From positions 372,001-436,000 of the forward strand of contig CAWGKE010000025.1 of NCBI GenBank assembly GCA_963823075.1: DNA of 64,000 nucleotides. The letters are read 5' to 3'. A program made the translations under genes and the position numbers. This stretch comes from UBA4732 sp963823075. Its GTDB lineage: Bacteria; Planctomycetota; Planctomycetia; Gemmatales; Gemmataceae. Shown in pieces: positions 17,119 through 27,185 of this stretch (the stretch's first letter is position 1; each line of letters opens with the position of its first letter). The notes beneath the pieces are model-generated. The model was not told the origin of the DNA and searched no databases. It saw only the letters and a program-made list of their open reading frames with translations.

Positions 17119-19925
17119 TATTTGCTGACCGCGTGTTCCTCGCGGCGGGGGCCGTTCGCCGAGGCCGGCTCCGCCGCGCGCAACCGCGTCGGGCCGACGG
17201 CGCGGACCAGGTGCGGCGCTGCGCCATGCACCGCCGCCTCCACCAACTCCTCCTGCTCGCGCTTGTGGACCTCGTGCGAGCCGGTCGCCGGGCTGGCGCT
17301 GGCGTCGCGGCCGACGTACTCCGCCGCATAACCCAGCGCTCGCAGCCGCGGTTCCATGAACGACCAGCCGCCCATGTTCTGCGATTCCTCCTGGACCCAG
17401 ACGGTCTCCTCGGCCTTACGGTAGCGGCCCAGCGCCCGCTGCAACTGCTCCTCGGGGAACGGGTAGAATTGCTCTACCCGCACGATCGCCACGTCGTCCG
17501 TCTCCGTCTTGGTGCGCAGCTTGGCCAGCTCGTGGTAGACCTTGCCGCTGCACAGCAGCACCCGGCGGACCCGCTCCGGCGTCGCCGTGGCGTCGTCGAT
17601 CACCTCGTAGAATCGGTCGTGTACCAGATCGCGTACAGGAGAAATCTTGACCCGCAACATGCTCTTGGGCGTCATGACGATCAGCGGCTTGCGGAAATTG
17701 CGGCGCATCTGCCGCCGCAGCATGTGGAAGTGCTGGGCCGGCGTCGAACACATGCACACCTGCATGTTGTCGTCGGCGCACAGTTGCAGGAAGCGCTCCA
17801 GCCGGGCGCTGGAATGCTCCGGCCCCGCCCCCTCGTAGCCGTGCGGCAACAGCATCACCAGGCCGCTGTCGCGCTGCCATTTCGATTCGCTGGAGGCCAC
17901 GAACTGGTCGATGATGACCTGGGCGCCGTTGCTGAAGTCGCCGAACTGCGCCTCCCACAGCACCAGCGCGTCCGGGGCGTCCAGCGCGTAACCGTACTCG
18001 AAGCCCACCACCGCCGCCTCCGACAGCAGGCTGTCGTAGACCTGGAACTCCGCCTGCCCCGGCCGCAGGTGGTTCAGCGGCACGAAGGGATAGCCATATT
18101 CATAGTCAAAGTAGACGGAATGGCGCTGGCTGAACGTGCCGCGCCGGCTGTCCTGGCCGCTCAGCCGCACCGGCGTCTGCTCCAGCAAGAGCGAGCCGAA
18201 CGCCAAAAGCTCGGCGAAGGCCCAGTCCACCGGCTTGCGGTCCAGCAAGTCCTGGTGGCGCGTCCTGAGCTGCGGCGCCAGCTTGGGGTGGAGCGTGAAA
18301 TCGTCGGGGACGCGGACCAGCCCCTCGGAGATGAACCGCAGCGTCTCTTCCGGGACGCCGGTTTCGACCGGGGCGTGGGAGTAGTGCGAGGTCAGGCCGT
18401 TCCAGCGGCCGTCGAAGCCGTGCATGGTGGCGTACTCGGGCGGTCCTTCCTTGACCTCGTGCAGCGAATCGGTCAGCTTGTCCTCGAACTTCCGGTCGAT
18501 GGCCTCGGCCTCGTCGGCCGTCAGGTCGCCGGTGATGACCAGGCGATCCGAATAGACCGACGTCACTTTCGGCTGGTTCTTGATCTTGTTGTACATCACC
18601 GGCTGGGTGTACGAGGGGTCGTCGCCCTCGTTGTGGCCCATGCGGCGGTAGCAGTACATGTCGATCAGCACGTCGCAGCCGAAGGTCTGGCGGAACTCCA
18701 GGGCCAGCTCGGAGACGTAGACGCACGCCTCGGGGTCCTCGCCGTTGACGTGGAAGACGGGGGCCTGGATCATCTTGCCGACGTCGGTGCAGTAGGTCGT
18801 CGAGCGGGCGTCCAGCGGCGAGGTGGTGAAGCCGATCTGGTTGTTGACGATGATGTGGATGGTGCCGCCGGTCGTGTAGCCTTCGAGTTGCGACAGGTTG
18901 AGCGTCTCGGCGACCAGCCCCTGGCCCGCGAAGGCGGCGTCGCCGTGGACCAGCACCGGAACGCCCTTTTTGCGCTCCCGATCGCCGAAGGCCGTCTGCT
19001 TGGCCCGCGTGCGGCCCTCGACGACCGGATCGACGGCCTCCAGGTGGCTCGGGTTCGGCGCCAGCGACAGGTGGACTTGCAGGCCGCGCGAGTTGACGCG
19101 GTCGCTGGAGAAGCCGAGGTGATACTTCACGTCGCCGTCGCCGTCCATCGACTCGGGCAGGAAATTCTCCTCGAACTGAGCGAAGATGTCCTCGTAGGGC
19201 TTGCGGAGGATGTTGGCCAGCACGTTGAGTCGGCCGCGGTGCGACATGCCCAGGATGATCTCGCGGATCAGATGGTCGGGCGCCTTTTCGACGATCGCCT
19301 CCAGCATGGGGACGAGCGTCTCGGCGCCTTCCAGCGAGAAACGCTTCTGGCCGGTGTAGCGGGTCTGGAGGAAGCGCTCGAACAGCTCGGCGTAGTGGAG
19401 GTTCTTGAGGATGCGCATCTTCTGGGCGTGGTCGAAGTTGGGCCGGTTGCGCCGCGGCTCCATGCGCTCCTGGAGCCAGCGGCGGATGCGCGTGTCCTGG
19501 ATGTGCAGGTACTCGACGCCGATGGTGCGGCAATAGGTTTCGCGCAGGGCCTTGAGCAGGTCGCGCAGGCTGGCGCGCGGCAGACCGATGAACGGACTGG
19601 TGTCGAAAACCCGGTCCATGTCGGCCTCGGACAGTCCGAATTCGGACAATTCCAAGAGAGGGTAGCTCGGTCGCGGCTCGTTGAGGGGGTCGAGGTGGGC
19701 GAGGAAGTGCCCGAGGTCGCGGTAAGCGTAGATGAGGCGGATGACGCCGGTTTGAAGGCGGGCGGCGTCCACGCCGGAGGCGGATGGCCGAACCGCCCCT
19801 AACTCAAAGCCCTCGAAGAAGTAGCGCCAACTCTCATCGACGGACGCGGGATCTTGTTTCCAGCGCCGGTGGGCGTCCTCGATCGCGTCCAGGTTCCAGC
19901 GACTGGCGACTGTTCCTTCACTCAT
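17118..19925 (-). CDS. sucA: 2-oxoglutarate dehydrogenase E1 (thiamine-diphosphate dependent)
   Basis: 935 residues from ATG 19925. It decarboxylates 2-oxoglutarate and transfers succinyl to SucB. Seen: N-terminal SRWNLDAIEDAHRRWKQDPASV and WRYFFEGFELG, the MSHRGRLNVLANI motif, the ThDP site GDAAFAGQGLVAETL...VNNQIGFTT, and the transketolase-like C-terminal domain LVLWEAQFGDFSNGAQVIID. Length is normal. First gene of the operon; 260 bases separate it from the divergent kinase gene, so both promoters should be in that gap. Confidence 0.97.
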   Translation of the reverse strand: MSEGTVASRWNLDAIEDAHRRWKQDPASVDESWRYFFEGFELGAVRPSASGVDAARLQTGVIRLIYAYRDLGHFLAHLDPLNEPRPSYPLLELSEFGLSEADMDRVFDTSPFIGLPRASLRDLLKALRETYCRTIGVEYLHIQDTRIRRWLQERMEPRRNRPNFDHAQKMRILKNLHYAELFERFLQTRYTGQKRFSLEGAETLVPMLEAIVEKAPDHLIREIILGMSHRGRLNVLANILRKPYEDIFAQFEENFLPESMDGDGDVKYHLGFSSDRVNSRGLQVHLSLAPNPSHLEAVDPVVEGRTRAKQTAFGDRERKKGVPVLVHGDAAFAGQGLVAETLNLSQLEGYTTGGTIHIIVNNQIGFTTSPLDARSTTYCTDVGKMIQAPVFHVNGEDPEACVYVSELALEFRQTFGCDVLIDMYCYRRMGHNEGDDPSYTQPVMYNKIKNQPKVTSVYSDRLVITGDLTADEAEAIDRKFEDKLTDSLHEVKEGPPEYATMHGFDGRWNGLTSHYSHAPVETGVPEETLRFISEGLVRVPDDFTLHPKLAPQLRTRHQDLLDRKPVDWAFAELLAFGSLLLEQTPVRLSGQDSRRGTFSQRHSVYFDYEYGYPFVPLNHLRPGQAEFQVYDSLLSEAAVVGFEYGYALDAPDALVLWEAQFGDFSNGAQVIIDQFVASSESKWQRDSGLVMLLPHGYEGAGPEHSSARLERFLQLCADDNMQVCMCSTPAQHFHMLRRQMRRNFRKPLIVMTPKSMLRVKISPVRDLVHDRFYEVIDDATATPERVRRVLLCSGKVYHELAKLRTKTETDDVAIVRVEQFYPFPEEQLQRALGRYRKAEETVWVQEESQNMGGWSFMEPRLRALGYAAEYVGRDASASPATGSHEVHKREQEELVEAAVHGAAPHLVRAVGPTRLRAAEPASANGPRREEHAVSK

Positions 19926-20185
19926 GATTCCGTGTTCCGATATGCCCAGGGGCGGGCGCGCCCCGTGCGTCTCGATTCCTCTACCCTATTAAACGCGACT
20001 TCCGCCGGCGGGACAAGCGGACGTCGGCCGCGGGCGCGGCTTCCGGCGCCGCACCTGTTTCACGAACCGTCAAGCCGGGTGCAACCCGCGAAAATGCGCC
20101 AGCCGGTCCGGGGGCTTGGAGCGCACGTATACAATAAGCGGAAGGTGACGCCCATACGGATTTGACTGGACGCGAGTGTACCGCC

Positions 20186-21885
20186 ATGACGACGCGCGCA
20201 CCGAACGGCCGGCCGGGCCTGGGGCCGACCATCTCCTACCCGACGCGAGACGCCGCTCCCGAACCCCCACCCCGTCCGCGTTGCCGCTTCGCCCGATCCG
20301 GGGCGCCGACCACGGACTCGCGCGGTGAGCTGCGCGGTCTGCTGTACAACCGTCTGCGAGCGGCCTCCCTCATCGCCCTGGTCCCCTTTCTGTACTTTTT
20401 GGTGCGGCGCATCTTCGACCCCGTGGACCATAGCGGCGCCGTCCCGCAGGTGGAGCAGGTGATCGCCGTCGGCGTCACGGCGGCGCTGACCGCGTGGATC
20501 TGGCTGCGCCGGTGCGCGGGTTGGATCGAGCTGCGGGCCGCGGAGCTGGCCCTGTTCGGCTGGATCGCCGCCTACTTCGCCTGGCTGCAATACACCACGA
20601 TCGGCTCCGACTCCATTGACAAGTGCATCGACGCGGACATGAAATGGCAGGTGATGCACTGGGCGATGGCGGCCAACACCCTGCGCTGGTTCTTCCTGAT
20701 CGTCCTGTACGGCGTGTTCATCCCGAACACCTGGAAGCGCTGCGCCAAGATCACGGTGCTGGTCGCCCTGATCCCGCTGGCGGCGTCGGTCCTGGCCGCC
20801 TACCAGCGCGGCCGGCTCGACGGCGAGATGCTGACGGTGCTGTTCGACACCGGCCTGCTGATGGCCGTCGGCGTCGCCGTCGGCGTGTTCGGCTCCTACC
20901 GCATCCAGGTCTTGCAGGAGCAGGCGCACGAGGCGCGGCAGCTGGGCCAGTACCGCCTCAAAAAGCTGCTCGGGGCCGGCGGCATGGGCGAGGTCTACCT
21001 GGCCGAACATACGCTGCTGCGCCGGCCCTGCGCCGTCAAGCTGATCCTGCCGGAACAGACGCTCGACCCGACCAACCTGCAGCGCTTCGAGCGCGAGGTG
21101 CGGGCGATGGCGACGCTGACGCACTGGAACACCGTGGAGATTTTCGACTACGGCCACGCCGAGGACGGCACCTTTTATTACGTCATGGAGTACCTGCCGG
21201 GCAAGAACCTGGAAACGCTGGTGACGCGCTACGGCCCGCTGCCGCCGGCGCGGGCGATCCATTTCCTGCGGCAGGTGTGCCGTGCCCTGCGCAAAGCGCA
21301 CGGCGTCGGCCTGCTGCACCGCGACATCAAGCCGAGCAACATCATCGCCTGCGAGCGCGGCGGGGTCTGGGACGTGGCGAAGCTGCTGGACTTCGGCCTG
21401 GTGCAGACGACCGGCCTGGGGCCGGACGCGGACAAGCTGACGGTGGTGGGGTCGGTGGTCGGCTCGCCGCCGTACATGGCGCCGGAGCAGGCGACCGGCC
21501 GGGAGGGCCTCGACGGCCGGGCCGACGTTTACAGCCTCGGCGGCGTGGCGTATTACCTCGTGACCGGCCAGCCGCCGTTCGTGAAGGAGACGGCGATGGA
21601 AATGATGCTGGCCCACGCTTACGAAACGCCGAAGCGGCCGTCGGAGGTGCGGCCGGACCTGCCGCACGACCTGGAAGAGGTGATCCTGCGCTGCCTGAAG
21701 AAGAAGCCGGACGAGCGCTTTGCCGATGCGGACAGTCTGGAAAAGGCGCTGGGCGCTGCGCGGACGCCAACGGCTGGACGGAGGAAGACGCGGCGGCGTG
21801 GTGGGCCGAGGCGCGCGTTGAGGAGGCGCCGGGGACGGACGCGATGATGCCGGCGGCGACGGTGAAGCAGCCGACGACGGCGTGA
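20186..21885 (+). CDS. Ser/Thr kinase with N-terminal membrane domain, frameshifted near the end
   Basis: ATG 20186 is preferred over an in-frame TTG at 20162. Residues about 60-245 contain about five to six hydrophobic helices. The kinase domain follows (LGAGGMGEVYLAEH, AVKLIL, HRDIKPSN, LLDFGLVQ, SPPYMAPEQ, DVYSLGGVAYYLVTG). Near 21758 the frame changes. Restoring one base gives GACADANGWTEEDAAAWW, a tail expected for this kinase group, ending at TGA 21885. About 566 residues. The membrane-first, kinase-last order is the reverse of most bacterial receptor kinases. Convergent with the peptidase gene. Confidence 0.85.
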
Positions 21886-21892
21886 GAGGATA

Positions 21893-21958
21893 GGCGAGCG
21901 GCCGGCGTAAGCCGGCTGATGCTGCGTAATATCAGCCGGCTTACGCCGGCCGCTCGCC
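21893..21958. repeat. Family A palindrome (GGCGAGCGGCC type), 28-bp arms, between convergent genes
   Basis: Arms 21893-21920 and 21931-21958 are perfect reverse complements. The variable triplet in the arm is TAA here (GGCG-TAA-GCC), matched by TTA on the other side. It lies between the kinase and peptidase 3' ends. Confidence 0.92.
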
Positions 21959-21975
21959 GGAATTGTCCGTGAATG

Positions 21976-23679
21976 TCACTTCCCCTTGAAATCCTCCGCG
22001 AACGCCTTGGCCGTCAGATCGTCGCCGGTGGCGAACTTCGTCAGCTCGTTCCAGCTCAGGGTGCGGCCCGGCTCGAACACCTTCTTCCTCATGAAATCGC
22101 CGACGCCCTTCTCGCCGGCGTAGACCACCGTGTTCGGGTCGGCGCCCTGGAACACGTCCCGCGCGATCGCGTGGTGCAGCTGCGACGCGAACAGCTCGCC
22201 CATCATGTAGTTGTGGTAGTAGACCGGCGCCACCACCAGATGGATCTTGCTGGCGTAGTCCGGCGCCGAGCGGTTCGGCGGGCGCTTCACCATCTGATAC
22301 TTCTCCACCAGGTCCCACCACAATTTGTTCAAATCCTGATCCGGGTTCTCGTACATCGCCTTCTCGAAACGCAGCATCACCTGGCACCAGCGCGAGAAGA
22401 TCAGGAGCCGGTAGCGCAGCGCCTTGCCGCCGGCCTCGTCGAACGCCGCCGTGTCCTTGACCGGGAGGCCCATCTTCTTGAGGAACGCGGCCCGCTTCGT
22501 CATGCGCTCGAACATCATGGCCACGCCCTCCGTCGTCAGGATGTGCGACTCCATCCGCAGGCAGTAGGGCAGCGACTCCGGGATGTCGTTGTTGTTCGTG
22601 CTGTAGACCGAGTGGCCGAACTCGTGCAGCATCGTCGAGGCCCAGTAGTCGTTGGGGATGATGTTGGCCAGCACGCGCACGTCGCCCAGGCGGTCGATGT
22701 CGGTGCAGAAGGCGTGCGGGCTTTTGCCGGGCTTCTCGTACAGGTCGCTCCTGGCCATGACGCGGTCCACCGGCAGGCCGATGCCGGCGTAGAAGCGGCG
22801 CGTCACGTCCTCCAGATCGGCGTTCTTGTAGGGGGCGTCGAGATCGGCGGCGAAGACGGCCGGGGTTTCCTGAAAGAAGGGATCGTGATAGTGCCAGGGC
22901 ATCAAATCTTCGGGCTTGATCTTGCAATTCTCGGCCAACTTCTTGTCGATCTCGGCCTTGGCGGCGGCGAACGGCTCGCGCGTCAGGTCGTCCAGCTCGT
23001 CGAACAGCTTGAGCAGCTGGTCGCCGTCCTGCTCGTTGAGGTAGAGCTGCAAGGCGTGGTAGTTCTTGAAGCCGAGCTGGCCGGCCGCCTGGTTGCGGAG
23101 CTTTACCAGCTCTTTCAGGTCGGCTTCGACCGCCGCGCCGACGCCTTTGCTGGCCTCCCAAACCTTCTGGCGCTCGGCCGAGTCCGTCGAGTTCTTGAAG
23201 ACCGTGCGCACCTGGCCGTCGGTCATCTCCTTGCCGTCCACCTTGGCCCGGTAGGTGTTGAACGCCTTCTCGACGGCGTTGGACTTCTCCACCATCTTCT
23301 TGAGCAGATCGCGGTCCACCTGCTTTTCCAGGTAAAGCAGATACAGAACGTCGATGGCGCGGGCCGCGATCGGGTCGTCGATGTCCTTTTTGTGTTCTTG
23401 GAGGTCTTTCAACTCGGCGAAGCGCTTGGGGTCGGACAGGGCCTCGTCGATGCGGTTCTGGGCCTTGATCTTGGCGTCGAAGTCCTCGTCCTTGCCGGTG
23501 GTGTTGGCGACCCACCAGGCGAGGTTGGCGGCCGCGTCGAGGGGGTGGAGGCGCGTCTCGTGGTCCTTGACGAACTTGCGGGCGTGGTCGGTCGTTTCCG
23601 GGCTGGCCGTGACGGCCGCCGGCAGGCACAGGAGCAGCGCAGCCGCGACGGCCGGGATCAGCAGGCGGAGGCAGAGCAT
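21976..23679 (-). CDS. Secreted M2/M3-like zinc peptidase
   Basis: 567 residues from ATG 23677-23679 (GAGGAACC upstream). Signal peptide MLCLRLLIPAVAAALLLCLPAAVTA. The gluzincin motif is MLHEFGHSVY at about residue 351, with a downstream Glu region (LRMESHILTTEGVAMMFERM). Stretches such as AAANLAWWVANTTG and LRNQAAGQLGFKNYHAL recall M2 (ACE-like) dipeptidases, while HEFGH is typical of M3. It probably cleaves peptides outside the cytoplasm. Exact family not settled. Confidence 0.88.
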   Translation of the reverse strand: MLCLRLLIPAVAAALLLCLPAAVTASPETTDHARKFVKDHETRLHPLDAAANLAWWVANTTGKDEDFDAKIKAQNRIDEALSDPKRFAELKDLQEHKKDIDDPIAARAIDVLYLLYLEKQVDRDLLKKMVEKSNAVEKAFNTYRAKVDGKEMTDGQVRTVFKNSTDSAERQKVWEASKGVGAAVEADLKELVKLRNQAAGQLGFKNYHALQLYLNEQDGDQLLKLFDELDDLTREPFAAAKAEIDKKLAENCKIKPEDLMPWHYHDPFFQETPAVFAADLDAPYKNADLEDVTRRFYAGIGLPVDRVMARSDLYEKPGKSPHAFCTDIDRLGDVRVLANIIPNDYWASTMLHEFGHSVYSTNNNDIPESLPYCLRMESHILTTEGVAMMFERMTKRAAFLKKMGLPVKDTAAFDEAGGKALRYRLLIFSRWCQVMLRFEKAMYENPDQDLNKLWWDLVEKYQMVKRPPNRSAPDYASKIHLVVAPVYYHNYMMGELFASQLHHAIARDVFQGADPNTVVYAGEKGVGDFMRKKVFEPGRTLSWNELTKFATGDDLTAKAFAEDFKGK

Positions 23680-23871
23680 CGGTGGGTTCCTCGACGGGGA
23701 TGAAGCGCGGGCGAACGATCCCGCATTGTGGCAGCCGGCGGCCGGCGCAACAAGGCGCATAGGTCCTATAGGACTCATACGACCTATAGCACCCACAGTT
23801 GGACTTGCCCCCCGTCGCGGGTCCCGGTTAGAGTGCGCGATGGAAATCCGCTCCCCACGGACGGGGTCGTC

Positions 23872-25263
23872 ATGCTCAAGCGCCGCAGCCAGATCCTGAC
23901 CGCGTTGTTCCTCGTCTGCGACCTCGTCATGACCGTCCTGGCCTGGTGCGGCGCCTACTACGTCCGCTTCGACACCTTCATCCCGATCACCAAGGCCCAG
24001 CCCGACCCGGCGCTCCTCTGGGCCAATCTGCCGCTGGTCCTGCTGCTGGCCGCTTTCTCGTTCCACGCCACCGGCCAGTACGCCATCCACCGGCTGCGGC
24101 GGCTCCGCGAAGAAGTGATCGGCGTCCTCAAGGGCGTGACGCTGCTGACCCTGCTGGTCCTGGCCGCCACCTTCTTCCGTCACGACCCCTACGAGTCGCG
24201 GGCGGCGATGGTGCTGTTCTGGGCGGCGGCCTTCGTCCTGGTGCTGAGCGCCCGCCGCCTCGCCTGGGCCGCCGTTCGCAGCCTGCGCAGCCGCGGCTAC
24301 AACCAGACCTATGCGCTCATCGTCGGCGTCGGCCGCGTCGCCCGCAAGACCGCCCGCGCCCTGCGCAAGGCCAGCTGGATGGGCATCAAGAACGTCGGCT
24401 TCGTCGAGGACCGGCACGGCCCGCTCTCCGGCGACCTCGACGTGCTGGGCGGCATCGCCGACTTGCCGCATCTCATTCCGATGTATTCGATCGGCCACGT
24501 CTTCATCGCCCTGCCGCTCAACCGCTACGCCGACGCCCGGCGCGTCTTCGACGTGCTGTCGCAGTCGCTGGTCGAGGTGCGGCTGGTGGCCGACGTGCCC
24601 CACCTGGCCGGCCTGTCGCTGAACACGACCAACCTCGACGGCCTGCCCGTCGTCGGCCTGCGCGAAAGCCCCCACTTCGGCCTGAACGTCGTGTTCAAGC
24701 GCGTCATGGACGTGCTTTTGTCGCTGACCGGCCTGGTGGTGCTGTCGCCGCTGCTCCTGCTGCTAGCCGTGCTGGTGAAGTTGACCAGCCGCGGCCCGGT
24801 GTTCTACCGCCAGGAGCGCTGCGGCCTCAACGGCCGGGCGTTCCACATGCTCAAGTTCCGCAGCATGGCCGTCAACGCGGAGCAGCAGAGCGGCGCCGTC
24901 TGGGCGGTGAAAAACGACAGCCGCCGCACCTGCTTCGGCTCCTTCCTGCGCCGCACCAGCCTCGACGAACTGCCGCAGCTATTCAACGTGCTGATGGGAG
25001 ACATGAGCCTGGTCGGTCCGCGGCCGGAACGGCCGGTGTTCATCCAGCAGTTCAAGAAGACCATCCCCAACTACATGGCCCGCCACTGCGTCAAGGCCGG
25101 CATCACCGGCTGGGCGCAGGTCCACGGCTGGCGCGGCAACACGTCGCTGAGAAAACGGCTCCAGTACGACCTCTATTACATCACGCACTGGACGCCGTGG
25201 CTGGACCTGCGCATCCTCTGGATGACGCTGTTCAAGGGGATCGTTCACCGGAACGCATATTGA
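23872..25263 (+). CDS. Undecaprenyl-phosphate glycosylphosphotransferase (WcaJ/WbaP type)
   Basis: 463 residues from ATG 23872. Four N-terminal transmembrane helices (about 5-120), a CoA-binding-like Rossmann region (YALIVGVGRVARKTARAL), another helix at about 285-310, and the catalytic bac_transf domain: FYRQERCGLNGRAFHMLKFR, SLDELPQLFNVLMGDMSLVG, PGRPE-like GPRPERPVF, and GITGWAQVHGWRG. It starts exopolysaccharide repeat units by transferring a sugar phosphate to the lipid carrier. Stands alone, convergent with the permease. Confidence 0.93.
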   Translation: MLKRRSQILTALFLVCDLVMTVLAWCGAYYVRFDTFIPITKAQPDPALLWANLPLVLLLAAFSFHATGQYAIHRLRRLREEVIGVLKGVTLLTLLVLAATFFRHDPYESRAAMVLFWAAAFVLVLSARRLAWAAVRSLRSRGYNQTYALIVGVGRVARKTARALRKASWMGIKNVGFVEDRHGPLSGDLDVLGGIADLPHLIPMYSIGHVFIALPLNRYADARRVFDVLSQSLVEVRLVADVPHLAGLSLNTTNLDGLPVVGLRESPHFGLNVVFKRVMDVLLSLTGLVVLSPLLLLLAVLVKLTSRGPVFYRQERCGLNGRAFHMLKFRSMAVNAEQQSGAVWAVKNDSRRTCFGSFLRRTSLDELPQLFNVLMGDMSLVGPRPERPVFIQQFKKTIPNYMARHCVKAGITGWAQVHGWRGNTSLRKRLQYDLYYITHWTPWLDLRILWMTLFKGIVHRNAY

Positions 25264-25276
25264 ACGCGGCGCCCGT

Positions 25277-25335
25277 TTAGCCGCGACCCGGAGGGGAGCG
25301 CTCCGTCGTCGCGCTCCCCTCCGGGTCGCGGCTAA
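25277..25335. repeat. Family B palindrome, 25-bp arms, between convergent genes
   Basis: Arms 25277-25301 and 25311-25335 are perfect reverse complements with a 9-base loop. The core is GCCGCGACC-CGGAGGGGAGCGC. The permease stop codon is the first three bases, and the last 15 or so codons of the permease run through the element. Confidence 0.92.
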
Positions 25336-26930
25336 CCAGCGACAGCCCCAGCAGGCCCAGCGCGCAAACGGCGTAGGCCGCCGCCCAGTGGTACGGCGTC
25401 TGGCACTGCACCGCCTCCCGGAACGCCGGCGCGATCATCGCCAGCACCCTGTCCGGCCGGTTGATCTGCTCGAACGGCAGCGGCGAATGGATGACGCCGA
25501 ACAGGGCGCTCGCCGCCGCGACGCCGAGGAAGGCGGCCGCCGCCCGCAGCCGGCCGTCGATCATCATCGCCAGCGCCGCCGCCCATAACATGCCGGATAT
25601 TAAAAATCCGTTGGACAGGCAGCGCAGCGTCTGCACCATCGTCAGGCTGTACGGCGTCGGGTCGCGGTCGCCCAGCGCCATGCCGAGCGGCACCGACGCC
25701 AGGTAGGCCAGGGCCGGCAGCACCGCCAGCGCCAGGGCCGGATAGTGCTTCGTCGGAGTCGCCTGGAACGACTGGGCCGTGATCTCCAGGCCGACGAACA
25801 CCAATATCGGAAACATCGCCGCCTTGGGCAGCCACTGGAACAGCAGCGCGAAGCCGCCGAAATAGCCGACCGCCCCGATGAACAGGGCCGTCGCCAGCGT
25901 GTAAGCCGTGCGACCGCCCATCTTCTTGTAAGCGGGGTGGCCGATGTACGGCGTCGTCTGAATCACTCCGCCGAGCAGGCCGGCCAGCAGCGACACCACG
26001 CCCTCGGTCAGCAGGATGGCCCGCGTGTCGTAGTCGTCGCCGGCCGCCGCCGCGCTCTCGGTGCAGTCGATGCCGCCGACGATCGTGGCCAGGGCGAACG
26101 GCAGCATCACCGGCAGCTTCGCCAGCGCCGTCCTGAACACCGGCCCCCACCACGCCGCCGACTCGCGGTAAAAGGAAATCAGGGCGGCCGGTTTCCAGGC
26201 CGTCGTCGTGGCGAGCGGCGGCGGCGGGACCAGCTGCACCCCGGCGAGCGGCCCGGCCCAGGCCAGCAGCTGGTACAGCGCGACGCCGATCAGCACCGCC
26301 GCCAGCGCCCCCGGAAACTTGCCCGGCAATTCGCGGCGCGCCACCAGCGTCAGCAGGATCACCAGCAGCGCCACCAGGCCCACCAGCGGCACGGCGGCGA
26401 TGCCGTCCATCAGCATCGGCAGGAACGCGATCAACGCCAGGGCGATGGCGGCCAGCGAGCCGAGCAGCCCGGCCCGCGGCACCAGCCGCCGCACCCGATT
26501 GCCCATCGGCGCAGATCACCTTGAACACGCCGACCAGCACCAGCACCGTCAAACCGACCTGCCACGCGAACATCATCGCCCGTTCGTGGTCCAGCTTCAG
26601 CTCCCCGTGGGCGTATTGCAACGCCGGCAGCAGCACCAGCAGCGCCACGCCGAATGTGCTGGGCGTGTCCAGCCCCAGCGGCATCGCCGTTACGTCCTGG
26701 CGGCCGGTGCGACGGGCCAGGCGGAAGGCCATCCCGCTGTAAACGAGGTCGCCGAGCAGCACGCCGACCGCCGTGCCCGGAATCATGTGCGTCAGGACGA
26801 ATTCCGACGTGAACTTGCCGTCGCCGTCGCCGCAGAGGAGCGAAACCAGCAGGACCATCACGGCCACGTTGTCGAGCATCAGGCCGAAGAAGGCGTTGAC
26901 GTCTCCTCGGCTGGCCCAGTGGTAGCGCAT
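25277..26930 (-). CDS. Multi-spanning permease, NCS2/SLC23-like, frameshifted
   Basis: Start ATG 26928-26930 (MRYHWASRGDVNAFFGLML). The first part reads to GVFKVICAD near 26515, and the rest continues in another frame from MGNRVRRLVP. Roughly 12 hydrophobic segments overall. Motifs such as FALATIVGGIDCTESAAAAGDDYDTR and GGVIQTTPYIGHPAYKKMGGR resemble nucleobase/solute permeases of the NCS2 or SulP fold. Substrate unknown. About 550 residues if repaired. The C-terminus (SRDPEGS...SPPGRG) is encoded by the palindrome. Confidence 0.75.
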
Positions 26931-27185
26931 GGCGTCTAGGGTATGGAGGCGTCGGAGCCGTGGCGAGTGCCGGTCGTGGCGACTTTGCCGTCCCCCTGGC
27001 GGTTGGACCCCCCTTCCGACGCTGTGCGCCTGTTGCATCCCAATCCGCATCCTGGGTAAGATATGTAAGATAAAAGGAATAGGATGGCAGGGTAAGAGAG
27101 GCAGCGAAATCCGGCGGAGTGCAGGAGCATACCGACTGCTGCAACGGCGCCTCGATGGCGAGGCGCCCCTTCGCGGAGAGGCGCC

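Noticed and set aside
20162..20186. TTG start eight codons upstream for the membrane kinase
   Set aside because: The ATG at 20186 is a better start codon and the extra residues carry no feature.
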